DNA from: Kribbella antiqua | GTDB taxonomy: Bacteria > Actinomycetota > Actinomycetes > Propionibacteriales > Kribbellaceae | Direction of reading: 5' to 3' | Length of the DNA: 64,000 bases | Assembly: GCF_004345665.1 (NCBI RefSeq) | Contig: NZ_SLWR01000003.1 | Span: 1-64,000, forward strand | Shown: one piece after another, positions 26,345-35,249 of the stretch | Numbering within the stretch: position 1 is the first letter of the stretch | Layout: each line of letters starts with the position of its first letter | Notes under the pieces: generated by a model | The model's database searches: none | Told to the model about the DNA's origin: nothing | What the model saw: the letters and a program-made list of their open reading frames with translations, nothing else | Program-made: the position numbers and the translations under genes

Positions 26345-27223
26345 ATGAACGACAACATCAGCCGTCGGTGCGGAGGCGCGGTGCGAGCGAACCAACAACA
26401 GGCGGAGGCGTGGAACGGACGGGAATCGGCGCACTTCGTCGACCACGCCGACCGCTACGACCGTCAGCTCGAGCCCTTCACCCAGGCACTCCTGGAATGG
26501 GCAAGGCTCGAGGGACACCATGTGGTGCTCGATGTGGGCTGCGGATCCGGTACGTCGACGCTGGCCGCCGCCACCCGAGCCGGACGCGTCACCGGCGTCG
26601 ACTTTTCGGAGCCGCTCGTCGAACTGGCCCGGCGTCGCGCGCAGGACGCGCAGATCGGCAACGCCGAGTTCGTGATCGCTGACGCGCAGACTCACCAGTT
26701 CGACGCCGGCACGTTCGATCTGGTCATCAGCCAGTTCGGGTTGATGTTCTTCGACGACCCCGTGGCGGCGTTCACCAACATCCGACGGGCGCTGCGTGCC
26801 GGGGGCCGGGCCGCGTTCGTGTCTTGGCAGGGTCTGGCCGCGAACGAGTGGTTGACACTGATCGCGGATGCCGTTCGTCGGCACGTCGAGCTGCCCGAGT
26901 TCGGTGGGCTGTCTCGTGGACCCGGCATGTTCGCGCTCGCCCAACCGGACGACATCACGACGCTGCTCGGTGCCGCCGGGTTCGAACAGGTTGCGTGCCA
27001 CTCGTGCACTCCCGCGATCATCCTCGGAGGTGGAGGCGGCCCCGACGACTCGGTCGACTTCCTCCTCGACATGGGCATGCCGAAAGGGCTGCTCGGGTTC
27101 GTCGACGGGGACAGCCGGGATGACGTGCTCCGAACCGTGCGGAGCGAGCTCAAGGATCGGTACCACGAAGGCGTTGGGATCCACCTCGGCGCCGCCGCGT
27201 GGGTGGTCACCGCCCAGGCGTGA
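26345..27223 (+). CDS. Class I SAM-dependent methyltransferase
   Basis: A 292-residue methyltransferase. VVLDVGCGSGTSTLAAATRA is the SAM-binding motif I, VTGVDFSEPLVELARRRA includes the acidic residue that binds the ribose, and FDLVISQFGLMFFDDP is motif IV. It resembles UbiE/COQ5-like enzymes acting on small molecules; substrate unknown. The ATG at 26345 starts MNDNISRR; a GTG at 26237 in the same frame would add 36 residues from a flavoprotein remnant, so the cell may make a longer fused protein. Confidence 0.85.
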   Translation: MNDNISRRCGGAVRANQQQAEAWNGRESAHFVDHADRYDRQLEPFTQALLEWARLEGHHVVLDVGCGSGTSTLAAATRAGRVTGVDFSEPLVELARRRAQDAQIGNAEFVIADAQTHQFDAGTFDLVISQFGLMFFDDPVAAFTNIRRALRAGGRAAFVSWQGLAANEWLTLIADAVRRHVELPEFGGLSRGPGMFALAQPDDITTLLGAAGFEQVACHSCTPAIILGGGGGPDDSVDFLLDMGMPKGLLGFVDGDSRDDVLRTVRSELKDRYHEGVGIHLGAAAWVVTAQA

Positions 27224-27294
27224 CCTCCACCACGAGGATGCGCTTGTCGTTGCTCGTTGGTGGTGCCCCTGAGTTTCCGGGCCGCGTCCCGAGG

Positions 27295-27513
27295 TTAGGT
27301 AGACCGAGGTGGAAGGCCGTTCTCCAGGTACGTCGTTGTCGCCGACGTTCGGCTCTTGAGTGCAGCTGCGACGCGTGCGAACTGCCCGGCATCGAGCAGT
27401 CGCTCGGCCTCGTCGAGTGTGACGAACCTGAAGCGGCTCACCTCGGTCGGCTGGATCACGATCCGGTCGATGTCGGCCGGTGCCAGAGCGCCACCGTCAA
27501 CCACAGGTCGCAT
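27295..27513 (-). pseudogene. NUDIX hydrolase C-terminal remnant
   Basis: The 72-residue frame (VVDGGALAPADIDRIVI, then EVSRFRFVTLDEAERLLDAG, YLENG) matches the last third of NUDIX hydrolases. The NUDIX box itself is missing; the adjacent MarR gene occupies its place. Confidence 0.55.
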
Positions 27514-27537
27514 GCCGCTGAAGGTGCTGCGGTCGGC

Positions 27538-27996
27538 CTACTCGGGGGTGAGGAGTCGGGTGAGTAGGTCGGTGAACTGGCGGCGTTGGGTTGTGGTGAG
27601 CGGCGCGAGGAAGTCGGCCTGGGTCTGGTCGACGATCGCGTCGAGGGCGAGGAGTTGCTTCCTGCCGGCTGGGGTCAGGGTGACGATCTTGCGGCGCTTG
27701 TGGTCGGGGTCGACAGTGCGCTCGACCAGGCCACGGGCTTCGAGTTCGGAGAGGACCGCCGTGACGTCGCTGCGGTCGAGGCTGACGCTGCGACCGAGGT
27801 CGGCTTGGCTGGCGGCGCCGTACTCGTCGAGGGCTGCGAGCAAGCGGTAGTGGTACCCGCGAAGGCCGCCGCCCTGCGCCTCGAAAGCAGCGTTGAGGAG
27901 CCCTGACGAGCGTGCGAAGACGCGGGAGACGAGCCACGTCGGGCGCTGCGCTATGCGCGCCGGAGTGAGGTGGGGATGGTGGTCGTTCGCGGGCAC
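27538..27996 (-). CDS. MarR-family transcriptional regulator
   Basis: A 152-residue MarR protein: FRLLAALDEYGAASQADLGR-like region (HYRLLAALDEYGAASQADLG), recognition helix SLDRSDVTAVLSELEARGLV, and wing RTVDPDHKRRKIVTLTPAGR. GTG 27996 is chosen as start because three palindromic sites lie immediately upstream (28016-28068) and would otherwise fall inside the coding region; an ATG at 28032 is possible. Divergent from the gene at 28098, its probable target. Confidence 0.82.
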   Translation of the reverse strand: MPANDHHPHLTPARIAQRPTWLVSRVFARSSGLLNAAFEAQGGGLRGYHYRLLAALDEYGAASQADLGRSVSLDRSDVTAVLSELEARGLVERTVDPDHKRRKIVTLTPAGRKQLLALDAIVDQTQADFLAPLTTTQRRQFTDLLTRLLTPE

Positions 27997-28015
27997 GTTC
28001 GGATCATACGTGGTT

Positions 28016-28068
28016 GTTGGTCGCGCCAACATCGCGTACGTTGGTATCACCAACATTGGCCGCGCCAA
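28016..28068. promoter_or_regulatory. Three tandem palindromic operators
   Basis: GTTGGTCGCGCCAAC (28016-28030), GTTGGTATCACCAAC (28040-28054) and TTGGCCGCGCCAA (28056-28068) share TTGG...CCAA arms. They fill the divergent promoter region between the MarR gene and the gene at 28098. Confidence 0.75.
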
Positions 28069-28097
28069 CAATGGCGCGTCACGAAGGAGATCCAACG

Positions 28098-28754
28098 ATG
28101 AAACCTCAGAGCGACCCCGAGCGAGTCCTCATCGTCGGAAGGAGTCCGAGCGTGCTCCTCGAAGCCGTCGAGATCCTGCGAGGCCGGGGCTTCCTCGCCG
28201 ATGCCACCAATCAGTTCGACAGCGTCCTGGACGAGTACGACGTCGCTGAGCTCGACATCGTCGTTTTCGGCGGTCAGGTTCCTCCGGACACCAAGCAGTA
28301 CCTCCGTGAACAGATCGCAGCAACCAACCCGGACACGACCTTCATCCAGGGCCTAGCCGGCATCCCCGGCCTCATCGCAGCGCAGGTTGCTGGCGCCGGC
28401 CAACGCGAACCGGCGAACGAGAGCGTGGTCTCCTATGACACCGAACGGCGAGTTGTGCAGTTGAACTTGGACGACCCCGCCCACGTCACCATCGATGCCT
28501 ATTGGCACACCTCCCTCACCCCACCCGAGCCCAAGAGCACCTCGCTGCAGGTGCTCAACACCGAACTCGCCAAGGGCAGCCACAGCGTTCCACTCCCCGC
28601 CGAGGTGCCGTCCGAGGCCGCCTTCGTAACCGCGACTGCCGGCACAACCGTGCATGCCTTCACGGCCAGCCCAATGCCACAACGCGTCGCTGCCGGCGGC
28701 GGTGCAAGCTCGCTGCCACCGGTCGCTCCCGTAACCACGCACAACCACAACTGA
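28098..28754 (+). CDS. Hypothetical protein under MarR control
   Basis: A 218-residue protein. RVLIVGRSPSVLLEAVEILR and the following DIVVFGGQVP suggest a Rossmann-like N-terminal half; the second half is proline- and threonine-rich and not recognised. AAGGAG lies nine bases before ATG 28098. The three palindromes in its promoter point to regulation by the divergent MarR protein. Function unknown. Confidence 0.75.
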   Translation: MKPQSDPERVLIVGRSPSVLLEAVEILRGRGFLADATNQFDSVLDEYDVAELDIVVFGGQVPPDTKQYLREQIAATNPDTTFIQGLAGIPGLIAAQVAGAGQREPANESVVSYDTERRVVQLNLDDPAHVTIDAYWHTSLTPPEPKSTSLQVLNTELAKGSHSVPLPAEVPSEAAFVTATAGTTVHAFTASPMPQRVAAGGGASSLPPVAPVTTHNHN

Positions 28755-28839
28755 TCCAACGCCCACGCTTCGGTGACGATCGTCTAAGCGTCAGGGTAAC
28801 CGGAAGGGGATTGTCCGGAATGGGGGTTAGCGTGGCGGT

Positions 28840-29409
28840 ATGAGTGACTATTGGTGGGAGCCTCCGCTGGCTGGGAATGAGGTTGAGCACCTGGTTGGGG
28901 CGCTTGATCGGTTGCGTACGACGTTCCGGTGGAAGGTGGACGAGCTCGACTCGGCCGGGCTGCAGGTGAAGATCGGGGCGTCGAGTATGACGCTCGGTGG
29001 GCTGCTCAAGCATCTCGCGGCGAACGAGGACTACATGTTCGCCGTGAAGTTCCGTGGTGAGCCGATGGGCGGGCCGTGGGAGGTCAACGGGTGGAAGGAC
29101 GACAACGACTGGGAGTTCAACTCCGCGGCCGACGACACACCTGAGGAGCTCTACGCGCTCTGGGACGGCGCGGTCGAACGCTCCCGCGCGAGACTCGCTG
29201 CGGCCATCGCTGACGGTGGGCTCGACCAGCCCGCGCACATCAGCTGGCCGGACGGCCGGCACCCGAGCCTCCGCCGCCTCGTCTGCGACCTGATCGAGGA
29301 GTACGGGCGCCACACCGGCCACGCCGACCTCATCCGCGAAGCCGTCGACGGCCGGGTAGGTGAAGACCCGCCCTCCGGTTGGCACCCGGTGTCAAAGGTC
29401 GAGCGGTAG
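28840..29409 (+). CDS. DinB family protein (DUF664 type)
   Basis: A 189-residue four-helix-bundle protein. LGGLLKHLAANEDYMF and IEEYGRHTGHADLIREAVDG carry the spaced histidines that bind a divalent metal in DinB/mycothiol-dependent enzymes. In actinomycetes such proteins often act as thiol S-transferases; substrate unknown. It overlaps the convergent kinase gene by 18 bases. Confidence 0.85.
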   Translation: MSDYWWEPPLAGNEVEHLVGALDRLRTTFRWKVDELDSAGLQVKIGASSMTLGGLLKHLAANEDYMFAVKFRGEPMGGPWEVNGWKDDNDWEFNSAADDTPEELYALWDGAVERSRARLAAAIADGGLDQPAHISWPDGRHPSLRRLVCDLIEEYGRHTGHADLIREAVDGRVGEDPPSGWHPVSKVER

Positions 29410-29913
29410 CCGGAGAGCCGTCAGAAGAGCGTCGACGACGTCCTCGACAGGGCCGCTCGCGTCGACGAGCAGAGCGCCGTACCGCTCGTTGTCTTCGGCA
29501 ACGGTCTGATGCCAACCGAGGATCCGCCGGATCTCGTCCTCGGTCGAACCGAAGCCGCCAGTACGCGCGCTCAGCCGCCGGCGCAAGGTGGTCGCGTCGA
29601 CGGTGAGGCAGACGACGGCGGTGAACAGCTCCCAGATCTCGCCTTCGTTCCCGACCGTCCCACAGATGAACCGATGCCCCGGCTCCGCCGCAATCCGCCG
29701 TACGGTCTCCGGTGGCAGCCGATACGTATTCCGAGCGAACCACTCGTCCCCGCGCTGATCAGGCAGCCGCACCTCCGCGCCGCTCGTGTTGTCGAACCAC
29801 CGCGCAAGCCCATCCTCATCCGACCCATAGGCAACGTACCCCCGCCGCCGCAACTCCCCCCGAACCGCCGACTTCCCAACTCCAGACGTCCCGGTTATCA
29901 AGTACAAAGCCAT
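29392..29913 (-). CDS. P-loop nucleotide/small-molecule kinase-like protein
   Basis: A 173-residue protein. MALYLITGTSGVGKSAVRGE is a Walker A start; RRRGYVAYGSDEDGLARWFD contains a likely acceptor-binding Asp; RRRLSARTGGFGSTEDEIRR resembles a lid. It resembles gluconate/shikimate-kinase-like ATPases of unknown substrate. Its start codon is only 30 bases from the divergent HAD gene. Confidence 0.78.
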   Translation of the reverse strand: MALYLITGTSGVGKSAVRGELRRRGYVAYGSDEDGLARWFDNTSGAEVRLPDQRGDEWFARNTYRLPPETVRRIAAEPGHRFICGTVGNEGEIWELFTAVVCLTVDATTLRRRLSARTGGFGSTEDEIRRILGWHQTVAEDNERYGALLVDASGPVEDVVDALLTALRLPLDL

Positions 29914-29943
29914 GCGGAGAATCCTGCTGGGTACGGTTTCGGG

Positions 29944-30618
29944 GTGTCTGAGTCGTTGGCTGCGGTTGTGGGTGGGGTGGAGGCGTTTCTGCTCGACTTC
30001 GATGGGCCGGTTTGTGATCTGTTTCCGAGTGGGAGTGGGTCGCGGATCGGGGACGGCGTGCGTACGCCGATTCTTGCGGCTGGGATCGCCATGCCGGAAC
30101 CGATCGCCAGCACCGTCGAGCACCTGAGGGTGCTCAGATACGCGGCGGAGCATGCGGCTGAGGTGCTCGACGAGGTTGAGCAGGCTGCCGTACAGGGCGA
30201 GATCGAGGCGGCCCGGACCGCTCCGATCACGCCCGGCGCCGCGGACTTTCTCGCCGCGTGCGCGCGGACCGGCCGGCCGGTGGTCATCATCAGCAACAAC
30301 GCGGCCGCGGCCATCGAACTCTTCCTTGACTGCCATGACCTGACTGGCCTGGTCACCCCGGTCCTCGGTCGGCCGTACGCTCGGCCAGAGCTGATGAAGC
30401 CCGACCCCTTCAACGCGACCCAGGCGCTCCGATTACTCGACCGCGGCCCAGCAAGCTGCTGCATGATCGGAGACGAGCCGACCGACGTCCAGTTCGCCCA
30501 CAACGCCGGCCTCAGCTCCATCGCCTACGCGAAATCCCCGCGGCATGAAGCGGCGCTGAGAGAGGTTGCTCCGCACGCGCTGACGCAGAGCATGTCGGCG
30601 GTCACGGCCTGTCTGTGA
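29944..30618 (+). CDS. HAD-family hydrolase
   Basis: A 224-residue phosphatase-like protein. FLLDFDGPVCDLF is HAD motif I, VVIISNNAAAAIELF motif II, KPDPFNATQAL (Lys, motif III) and MIGDEPTDVQFAHNAG motif IV. Such enzymes dephosphorylate small metabolites. GTG 29944 is the likely start; the open frame extends upstream over the divergent kinase gene but that part is a shadow. Confidence 0.85.
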   Translation: MSESLAAVVGGVEAFLLDFDGPVCDLFPSGSGSRIGDGVRTPILAAGIAMPEPIASTVEHLRVLRYAAEHAAEVLDEVEQAAVQGEIEAARTAPITPGAADFLAACARTGRPVVIISNNAAAAIELFLDCHDLTGLVTPVLGRPYARPELMKPDPFNATQALRLLDRGPASCCMIGDEPTDVQFAHNAGLSSIAYAKSPRHEAALREVAPHALTQSMSAVTACL

Positions 30619-30620
30619 AT

Positions 30621-30995
30621 TCAGGCTGAGCGCTCGGCAAGGCTGCGTTCGATGCAGAACTCGTTGTGCTCGGGGTCGAGCATGGTGACCCAGCCGGGGC
30701 CTTCGGGCGTCCGGTGGTCTTCGTGAATGGTGGCGCCCAAGGTGAGCAGGCGGTCGACCTCCTCGTCGCGGGTGCGTTCGGTCGGGACCCAGTCGATGTG
30801 GACCCGGTTCTTGACCGACTTCGACTCCGGTACGGCGATGAACAACAGCGAAGGCACTGGAGACGGCGCGACCACGAGGACCTCGTCGTCACCGGGTACG
30901 TCGCCGTCCGCGATCGGCCAGCCGGTCACGGTGCTCCAGAACTGCGCGAGTACGTACGGATTGCCGGCATCGATCGTGATGTGTCGCAGGATCAT
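30621..30995 (-). CDS. VOC-family (glyoxalase-like) protein
   Basis: A 124-residue vicinal-oxygen-chelate protein: ILRHITIDAGNPYVLAQFWS at the start, HIDWVPTERTRDEEVDRLLT in the middle, and a C-terminal MLDPEHNEFCIE with the metal-binding Glu. Such proteins include glyoxalases, dioxygenases and antibiotic-binding proteins. Converges with the HAD gene. Confidence 0.85.
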   Translation of the reverse strand: MILRHITIDAGNPYVLAQFWSTVTGWPIADGDVPGDDEVLVVAPSPVPSLLFIAVPESKSVKNRVHIDWVPTERTRDEEVDRLLTLGATIHEDHRTPEGPGWVTMLDPEHNEFCIERSLAERSA

Positions 30996-31130
30996 GGCGC
31001 GACCCTAGCCGGGCCGGCGGGCAATCGGCGGCTCATTTATCGACCGCCGGATCTGGGGTCTCGCGGACTGTCGGTGGGCGGGTCTAGGGTGCGGCCAAGA
31101 GTGGTTTTCATTGGGGGAAGGGGAGTTCAG

Positions 31131-31544
31131 ATGGCGTCTCGGCTCAATCCGTACATCCAGTTCGACGGCAGTGCACGGGAGGCGATGGAGTTCTACAAGG
31201 ACGTGTTCGGTGGGGAGCTGACGACCAACACGTTCGCCGAGTTCGGCGCGAGCCACGGCCCGGACGACGACGAGAAGCTCATGCACGCCCAACTCGAGAC
31301 ACCGAGCGGGTTCACGTTGATGGCGGCCGACACGCCGCAGGGGATGTCGTACAACCCAGGCGAGAACATCGCGGTCAGCCTGAGCGGTGACGACGGCGAC
31401 GACCTGCGCGGTTACTACGAGAAACTGTCCGAAGGCGGCAAGGTCTCCGTTCCACTGGAGAAGCAGATGTGGGGCGACGAGTTCGGCATGGTGACGGACA
31501 GGTTCGGCATCAACTGGATGGTGAACATCGCCGCCAGCAGCTGA
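31131..31544 (+). CDS. VOC-family PhnB-like protein
   Basis: A 137-residue protein of the PhnB/3-demethylubiquinone-type subfamily (LNPYIQFDGSAREAMEFYKD, FGGELTTNTF, DRFGINWMVN at the end). The glyoxalase-like fold is clear, function unknown. GGGGAG precedes ATG 31131. Followed 25 bases later by a hydrolase gene. Confidence 0.88.
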   Translation: MASRLNPYIQFDGSAREAMEFYKDVFGGELTTNTFAEFGASHGPDDDEKLMHAQLETPSGFTLMAADTPQGMSYNPGENIAVSLSGDDGDDLRGYYEKLSEGGKVSVPLEKQMWGDEFGMVTDRFGINWMVNIAASS

Positions 31545-31569
31545 GCAACGCCTGCCGGATGGCAGGCGT

Positions 31570-32469
31570 GTGCAGTGGTGGGAAGGTGGCGCGGCGGACG
31601 GTCGCGCCGTGTTCTTCCTGCACGGGTGCCCGGACACGCGGCACGCCGCCTACAACGGCGATGCCGCGGCCCGGCGCCTCGGCGTGCGCCTGATCGCTGC
31701 AAACAGGCCTGGATACGGGCTGTCCGATGCCGGGGCGTCCACTCACGGGTCAGTGGCGGACGACATCGCGGCACTGGCGGACCTGCTCGGCGTCGGGGAG
31801 TACGCCGTACTGGGGATGTCGGTTGGTGGGCCGTATGCGTTGGCGTGTGCCGCCCGGCATCCGCACCGGGTGACAGCGGTCGGCGTGGTCGCGAGTCCTG
31901 CGTCAGTGCCCGAGCTGGAGCCGCCGTATCACCGCGATGACCTCGGCCCCGAGCAGCAGGCCTTCTTCAGCCGTCTCGCGCACACGACCCCACGCGAGGC
32001 GGTCGAGCAGATGCGTCCCGACTTCGAGCAGTACGTCGCCCAGCTCAACCCGGCCGATCCAGACGACACCGCCCTGGTACGGCGATTCCTCGCCCAGCTG
32101 GACCCACAGGACGCCGCACTCATCACCCAACCCGGGCCGACCGTCGACGGCAGAGCACTGGGATCGGATGCCGCGATCGCAGCCTCCGTCCGGGAAGCCC
32201 TCGCGAACCCGGACGGCTACCTCCGCGACGCCGCGATCTCCTTCCGGACTTGGGACTTCCGCCCCGAGCAGGTCGGATGCCCCGTGACTCTCTGGTACGG
32301 CGACCTGGACTCGAACGCCTCCGTCCGCAACGGCCGGTGGCTCGCCGAGCGCATCCCGCAGGCGACCCTGGTGATCCGCGAGCAGACGACGCATCTCGCC
32401 GTACTGCAGGAGCACTGGGACGACGTCCTGAAATTCACAGCGACATCCGCGACCGAAGAGCTAGCTTGA
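31570..32469 (+). CDS. Alpha/beta-fold hydrolase
   Basis: A 299-residue hydrolase. FFLHGCPDTRHAAY holds the oxyanion region (HG), GMSVGG is the nucleophile elbow with Ser, WYGDLDSNASV the acid region, and TTHLAVLQEHWDDVL contains the catalytic His. Substrate unknown. GTG start at 31570. It is followed after four bases by a DinB gene, a likely operon. Confidence 0.88.
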   Translation: MQWWEGGAADGRAVFFLHGCPDTRHAAYNGDAAARRLGVRLIAANRPGYGLSDAGASTHGSVADDIAALADLLGVGEYAVLGMSVGGPYALACAARHPHRVTAVGVVASPASVPELEPPYHRDDLGPEQQAFFSRLAHTTPREAVEQMRPDFEQYVAQLNPADPDDTALVRRFLAQLDPQDAALITQPGPTVDGRALGSDAAIAASVREALANPDGYLRDAAISFRTWDFRPEQVGCPVTLWYGDLDSNASVRNGRWLAERIPQATLVIREQTTHLAVLQEHWDDVLKFTATSATEELA

Positions 32470-32473
32470 AAGC

Positions 32474-32992
32474 ATGGGACTCAACGACGTCTTGTACGAC
32501 CCGATCCGGCACAACAACTGGGCGACGAAGAGCCTGCTCAAGTTCTGCCGCGATCAGAACCTGACCGCCGAGCAGCTCGAAATCACCGGCGTCGGCACGT
32601 ACGGCGGGATCCTCGCCACGCTCGACCACATCGTCCGGTGTGACGGCGGCTACCTGCGCCGGATCGCCGACAGCCCGCTCGACTACGTGGACAGCGAGGA
32701 GATGCCCGACTTCGCCACCCTCGAACGCTGGAACGACGAGGCCGGCGCGCTCTGGGAGGAGTTCCTCACCAAGCCGATCGACGTCGAACGCGTCATCATC
32801 GTCGACAACGGCACCCGCGGCACCCGGGTCGGCATCTTCATCGCCCAGGCGATCAACCACGCCAACCACCACCGCGAGCAGGTCTGCGCGATCCTGACCG
32901 GCCTCGGCATCCAGCCGCCCGACATCCAGGCGTGGGAGTACGCCTGGACCCACAGCCGCATCTGGGATCTGCCAGAGGGCTCAGCTGGATAG
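32474..32992 (+). CDS. DinB family protein
   Basis: A 172-residue DinB-type four-helix bundle (ILATLDHIVRCDGGYLRRIA and AQAINHANHHREQVCAILTG supply the metal-binding histidines). Four bases after the hydrolase stop; overlaps the convergent dehydrogenase gene by 12 bases. Confidence 0.88.
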   Translation: MGLNDVLYDPIRHNNWATKSLLKFCRDQNLTAEQLEITGVGTYGGILATLDHIVRCDGGYLRRIADSPLDYVDSEEMPDFATLERWNDEAGALWEEFLTKPIDVERVIIVDNGTRGTRVGIFIAQAINHANHHREQVCAILTGLGIQPPDIQAWEYAWTHSRIWDLPEGSAG

Positions 32993-33952
32993 CCGTCGTA
33001 CCAGATCTGCGGACTCCGCGACCGGGGTCACCGGAAGTCCGTAGTCGAACCAGTTGGTGAGGTTCTCCACCACGAGGCCGCCCATCGCGTCGCGGGTGGG
33101 GATTGACGCGGAGCCGACGTGGGGGAGCAGTACGGCGTTGGGGAGCTCGAGCAGACCCGGGTGCACCTCCGGTTCGTTCTCGAACACGTCCAGGCCGGCG
33201 CTCAAAATGGTGCCATCGCGGAGCGCGTCGACCAGAGCCGCTTCGTCGACGACCGAGCCGCGGGCGACGTTGATCAGGATGCCGTCCGGGCCCAGCGCCG
33301 CCAGCACCTCGGCGTCGACCAGGTGGCGAGTCTCGTCGCCGCCCGGGATGACGATCATCAGGATGTCGACGTCGTGCGCCATCTCGACCAGCGTCGGGTA
33401 GTAGCGGAAGGCGACGTCCTTGCGGCGACGGTTGTGGTAGGCAACGGAGACGCCGAACGGGGCGACCCGGTCCGCGATCGCCTGGCCGATCCGGCCGAGT
33501 CCGAGGATGCCCATCCGGCGGCCGTGCAACGTTGCCTTGGTCAACGGGTACGGCCGTTCCTGCCACTGGCCGGCGCGAAGGTAGCGCTCGGCCCGCGACA
33601 GCTCGCGGACCGTCATCAGCAGCAATCCGAGCGCGGTGTCGGCGACCTCGTCGTCGAGTACGCCGGGCGTGTTCGTCACCACCACACCGAGCTCGGCCGC
33701 GGTGGTCGCGTCGATCTGGTCGTACCCGACCCCGAAGCTCGCCACGATCCGTACGGCGGGCAGCCGCTCCAGGAAGGCCCGGTCGATCCGCGTCCCACCG
33801 GTGGCGATGGCAACGATCTCGTCCTTCCGCGCCGCGAGTACGGCATCCGGGTCGCTCTCCTCCCAGAGCCGGATCAGCTCGCACTTCCCGGCCAGCCCGG
33901 CCGCCACCGACTGGTTCATCGGACCCGGCATCAACACCACCGGCAGACCCAT
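32981..33952 (-). CDS. D-isomer-specific 2-hydroxyacid dehydrogenase
   Basis: A 323-residue NAD(P)-dependent enzyme. GILGLGRIGQAIADRVAPFG is the Rossmann dinucleotide site; ILINVARGSVVDEAALVDAL holds the catalytic Arg; DVFENEP includes the Glu and LLPHVGSAS the catalytic His. Likely substrates are glyoxylate, hydroxypyruvate or similar 2-oxoacids. Start ATG 33952. Confidence 0.92.
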   Translation of the reverse strand: MGLPVVLMPGPMNQSVAAGLAGKCELIRLWEESDPDAVLAARKDEIVAIATGGTRIDRAFLERLPAVRIVASFGVGYDQIDATTAAELGVVVTNTPGVLDDEVADTALGLLLMTVRELSRAERYLRAGQWQERPYPLTKATLHGRRMGILGLGRIGQAIADRVAPFGVSVAYHNRRRKDVAFRYYPTLVEMAHDVDILMIVIPGGDETRHLVDAEVLAALGPDGILINVARGSVVDEAALVDALRDGTILSAGLDVFENEPEVHPGLLELPNAVLLPHVGSASIPTRDAMGGLVVENLTNWFDYGLPVTPVAESADLVRRLSS

Positions 33953-34054
33953 ACGCCCTCCTGACCCGAACTGACACCGAAGTTCATCGCGGCTTTTCCA
34001 CTCCACCCTATTTCGCGGCGGTCGCAGGGACGACGATCGGGGGAGGAGGTCATC

Positions 34055-35059
34055 ATGATCATCGATTGCGCTTACTACCGGGACGGGCGCCGCCAGCACG
34101 TCGAGGCGATGTCGGTCGAGGACGCCGCGGCCAGCTGCAAGGCCGGCGGCTTCGTGTGGCTCGGGCTGTTCGAGCCGTCCCCCGAGGAACTCGCGCAGGT
34201 GAGCGAGAGCTTCGGCCTGCACGAGCTGGCCGTCGAGGATGCGCAGACCTTCCATCTCCGCCCGAAAGTGGAGCCCTACGAGGGCAACATCCGCCTCGTC
34301 ATCCTGCGCACTTCCCGGTACGACGAGCAGCGGGAGGAGGTGGACTTCGGCGAAGTCAGCGTGTTCGTCGGGCCGGCGTTCGTGATCACCGTCCGGCAGG
34401 GAGTCGCCAGCGATCTGCACGGCGCCCGTCTCCGGCTGGAACAACGCCCCGAACTGCTGGAGGTCGGCACGAACTCGGTCCTCTGGGCGATCCTGGACCA
34501 GGTGGTCGACAGCTACGGTCCGGTCGTTGCCGAGCTGGAACGCGATATCGAGCAGGTCGAGCACACGGTGTTCGCCGGCTCCGTCGCGCCCACCGAGCGG
34601 ATCTACTTCCTCCGCCGCGAGGTGACCGACTTCTACCGCGCGGTCCATCCGCTGATCGCCGTACTGGCGACGATCGAACGTAGTGCGCGCAACACCGAAC
34701 TGCTGCCGTACTTCCGCGACGTGCACGACCACCTGGTGCTGGTGAACGAGGAAGTCGCGGCGCAGCGCGACCTGCTCGCGACGGTGCTGGAGGCGAACAT
34801 GGCGGTCATCTCGGTCGAGCAGACCAAGGTGAGCGTCCAGCAGAACGCGACCATCGAGCAGCTCACCATCCTGGCCACGGTGTTCCTGCCACTGACCTTC
34901 CTGACCGGCTTCTTCGGGCAGAACTTCGGCTGGCTGGTCGACCACATCGGTGCCGAATGGGACTTCTTCGTCCTCGGCATCGGCGGCCTCGTCATCCCGT
35001 GCCTGGCCCTCTTCATCTGGTTCCGCCGCCAACGAGCAGCCCGCCGTCAAGCAACCTGA
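34055..35059 (+). CDS. corA: CorA-family magnesium/cobalt transporter
   Basis: A 334-residue membrane channel: a large cytoplasmic N-terminal domain, a long helix, and two C-terminal transmembrane segments (LATVFLPLTFLTGFF and FFVLGIGGLVIPCLALFIWF). The family's GMN selectivity motif at the end of the first transmembrane helix reads GQN (FFGQNFGWLVD). GGGAGGAGG precedes ATG 34055. No neighbour suggests special regulation. Confidence 0.9.
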   Translation: MIIDCAYYRDGRRQHVEAMSVEDAAASCKAGGFVWLGLFEPSPEELAQVSESFGLHELAVEDAQTFHLRPKVEPYEGNIRLVILRTSRYDEQREEVDFGEVSVFVGPAFVITVRQGVASDLHGARLRLEQRPELLEVGTNSVLWAILDQVVDSYGPVVAELERDIEQVEHTVFAGSVAPTERIYFLRREVTDFYRAVHPLIAVLATIERSARNTELLPYFRDVHDHLVLVNEEVAAQRDLLATVLEANMAVISVEQTKVSVQQNATIEQLTILATVFLPLTFLTGFFGQNFGWLVDHIGAEWDFFVLGIGGLVIPCLALFIWFRRQRAARRQAT

Positions 35060-35249
35060 CATACCTCGACGCAAATATTGGAAGAGACGGTGCGGCGGCG
35101 CGCGACCCGACCGAAGGCCATGCCTTCACACCTCAGGAGATGGCCACCTTGTATCACGGGACGAGGTGCTCGACGAGCCGCGCGGGACGGTCATCGACCA
35201 AGCGAGGTAGTTGGAGATGACCGTCCAGCGCATCGTCAGTGAGACAGGC
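35060..35249. other. Intergenic gap, nothing recognised
   Basis: About 190 bases between convergent genes. Short open frames (for example one reading GRDAAARDPTEGHAFTPQEM) are not supported by any family or ribosome site. Confidence 0.3.

Noticed and set aside
29509..29943. N-terminal extension of the HAD hydrolase
   Set aside because: The extension is the antisense of the kinase gene and has no domain similarity.
32981..35074. A 697-residue minus-strand protein covering the dehydrogenase and CorA genes
   Set aside because: Only the last 323 residues form the dehydrogenase; the rest is the shadow of corA.
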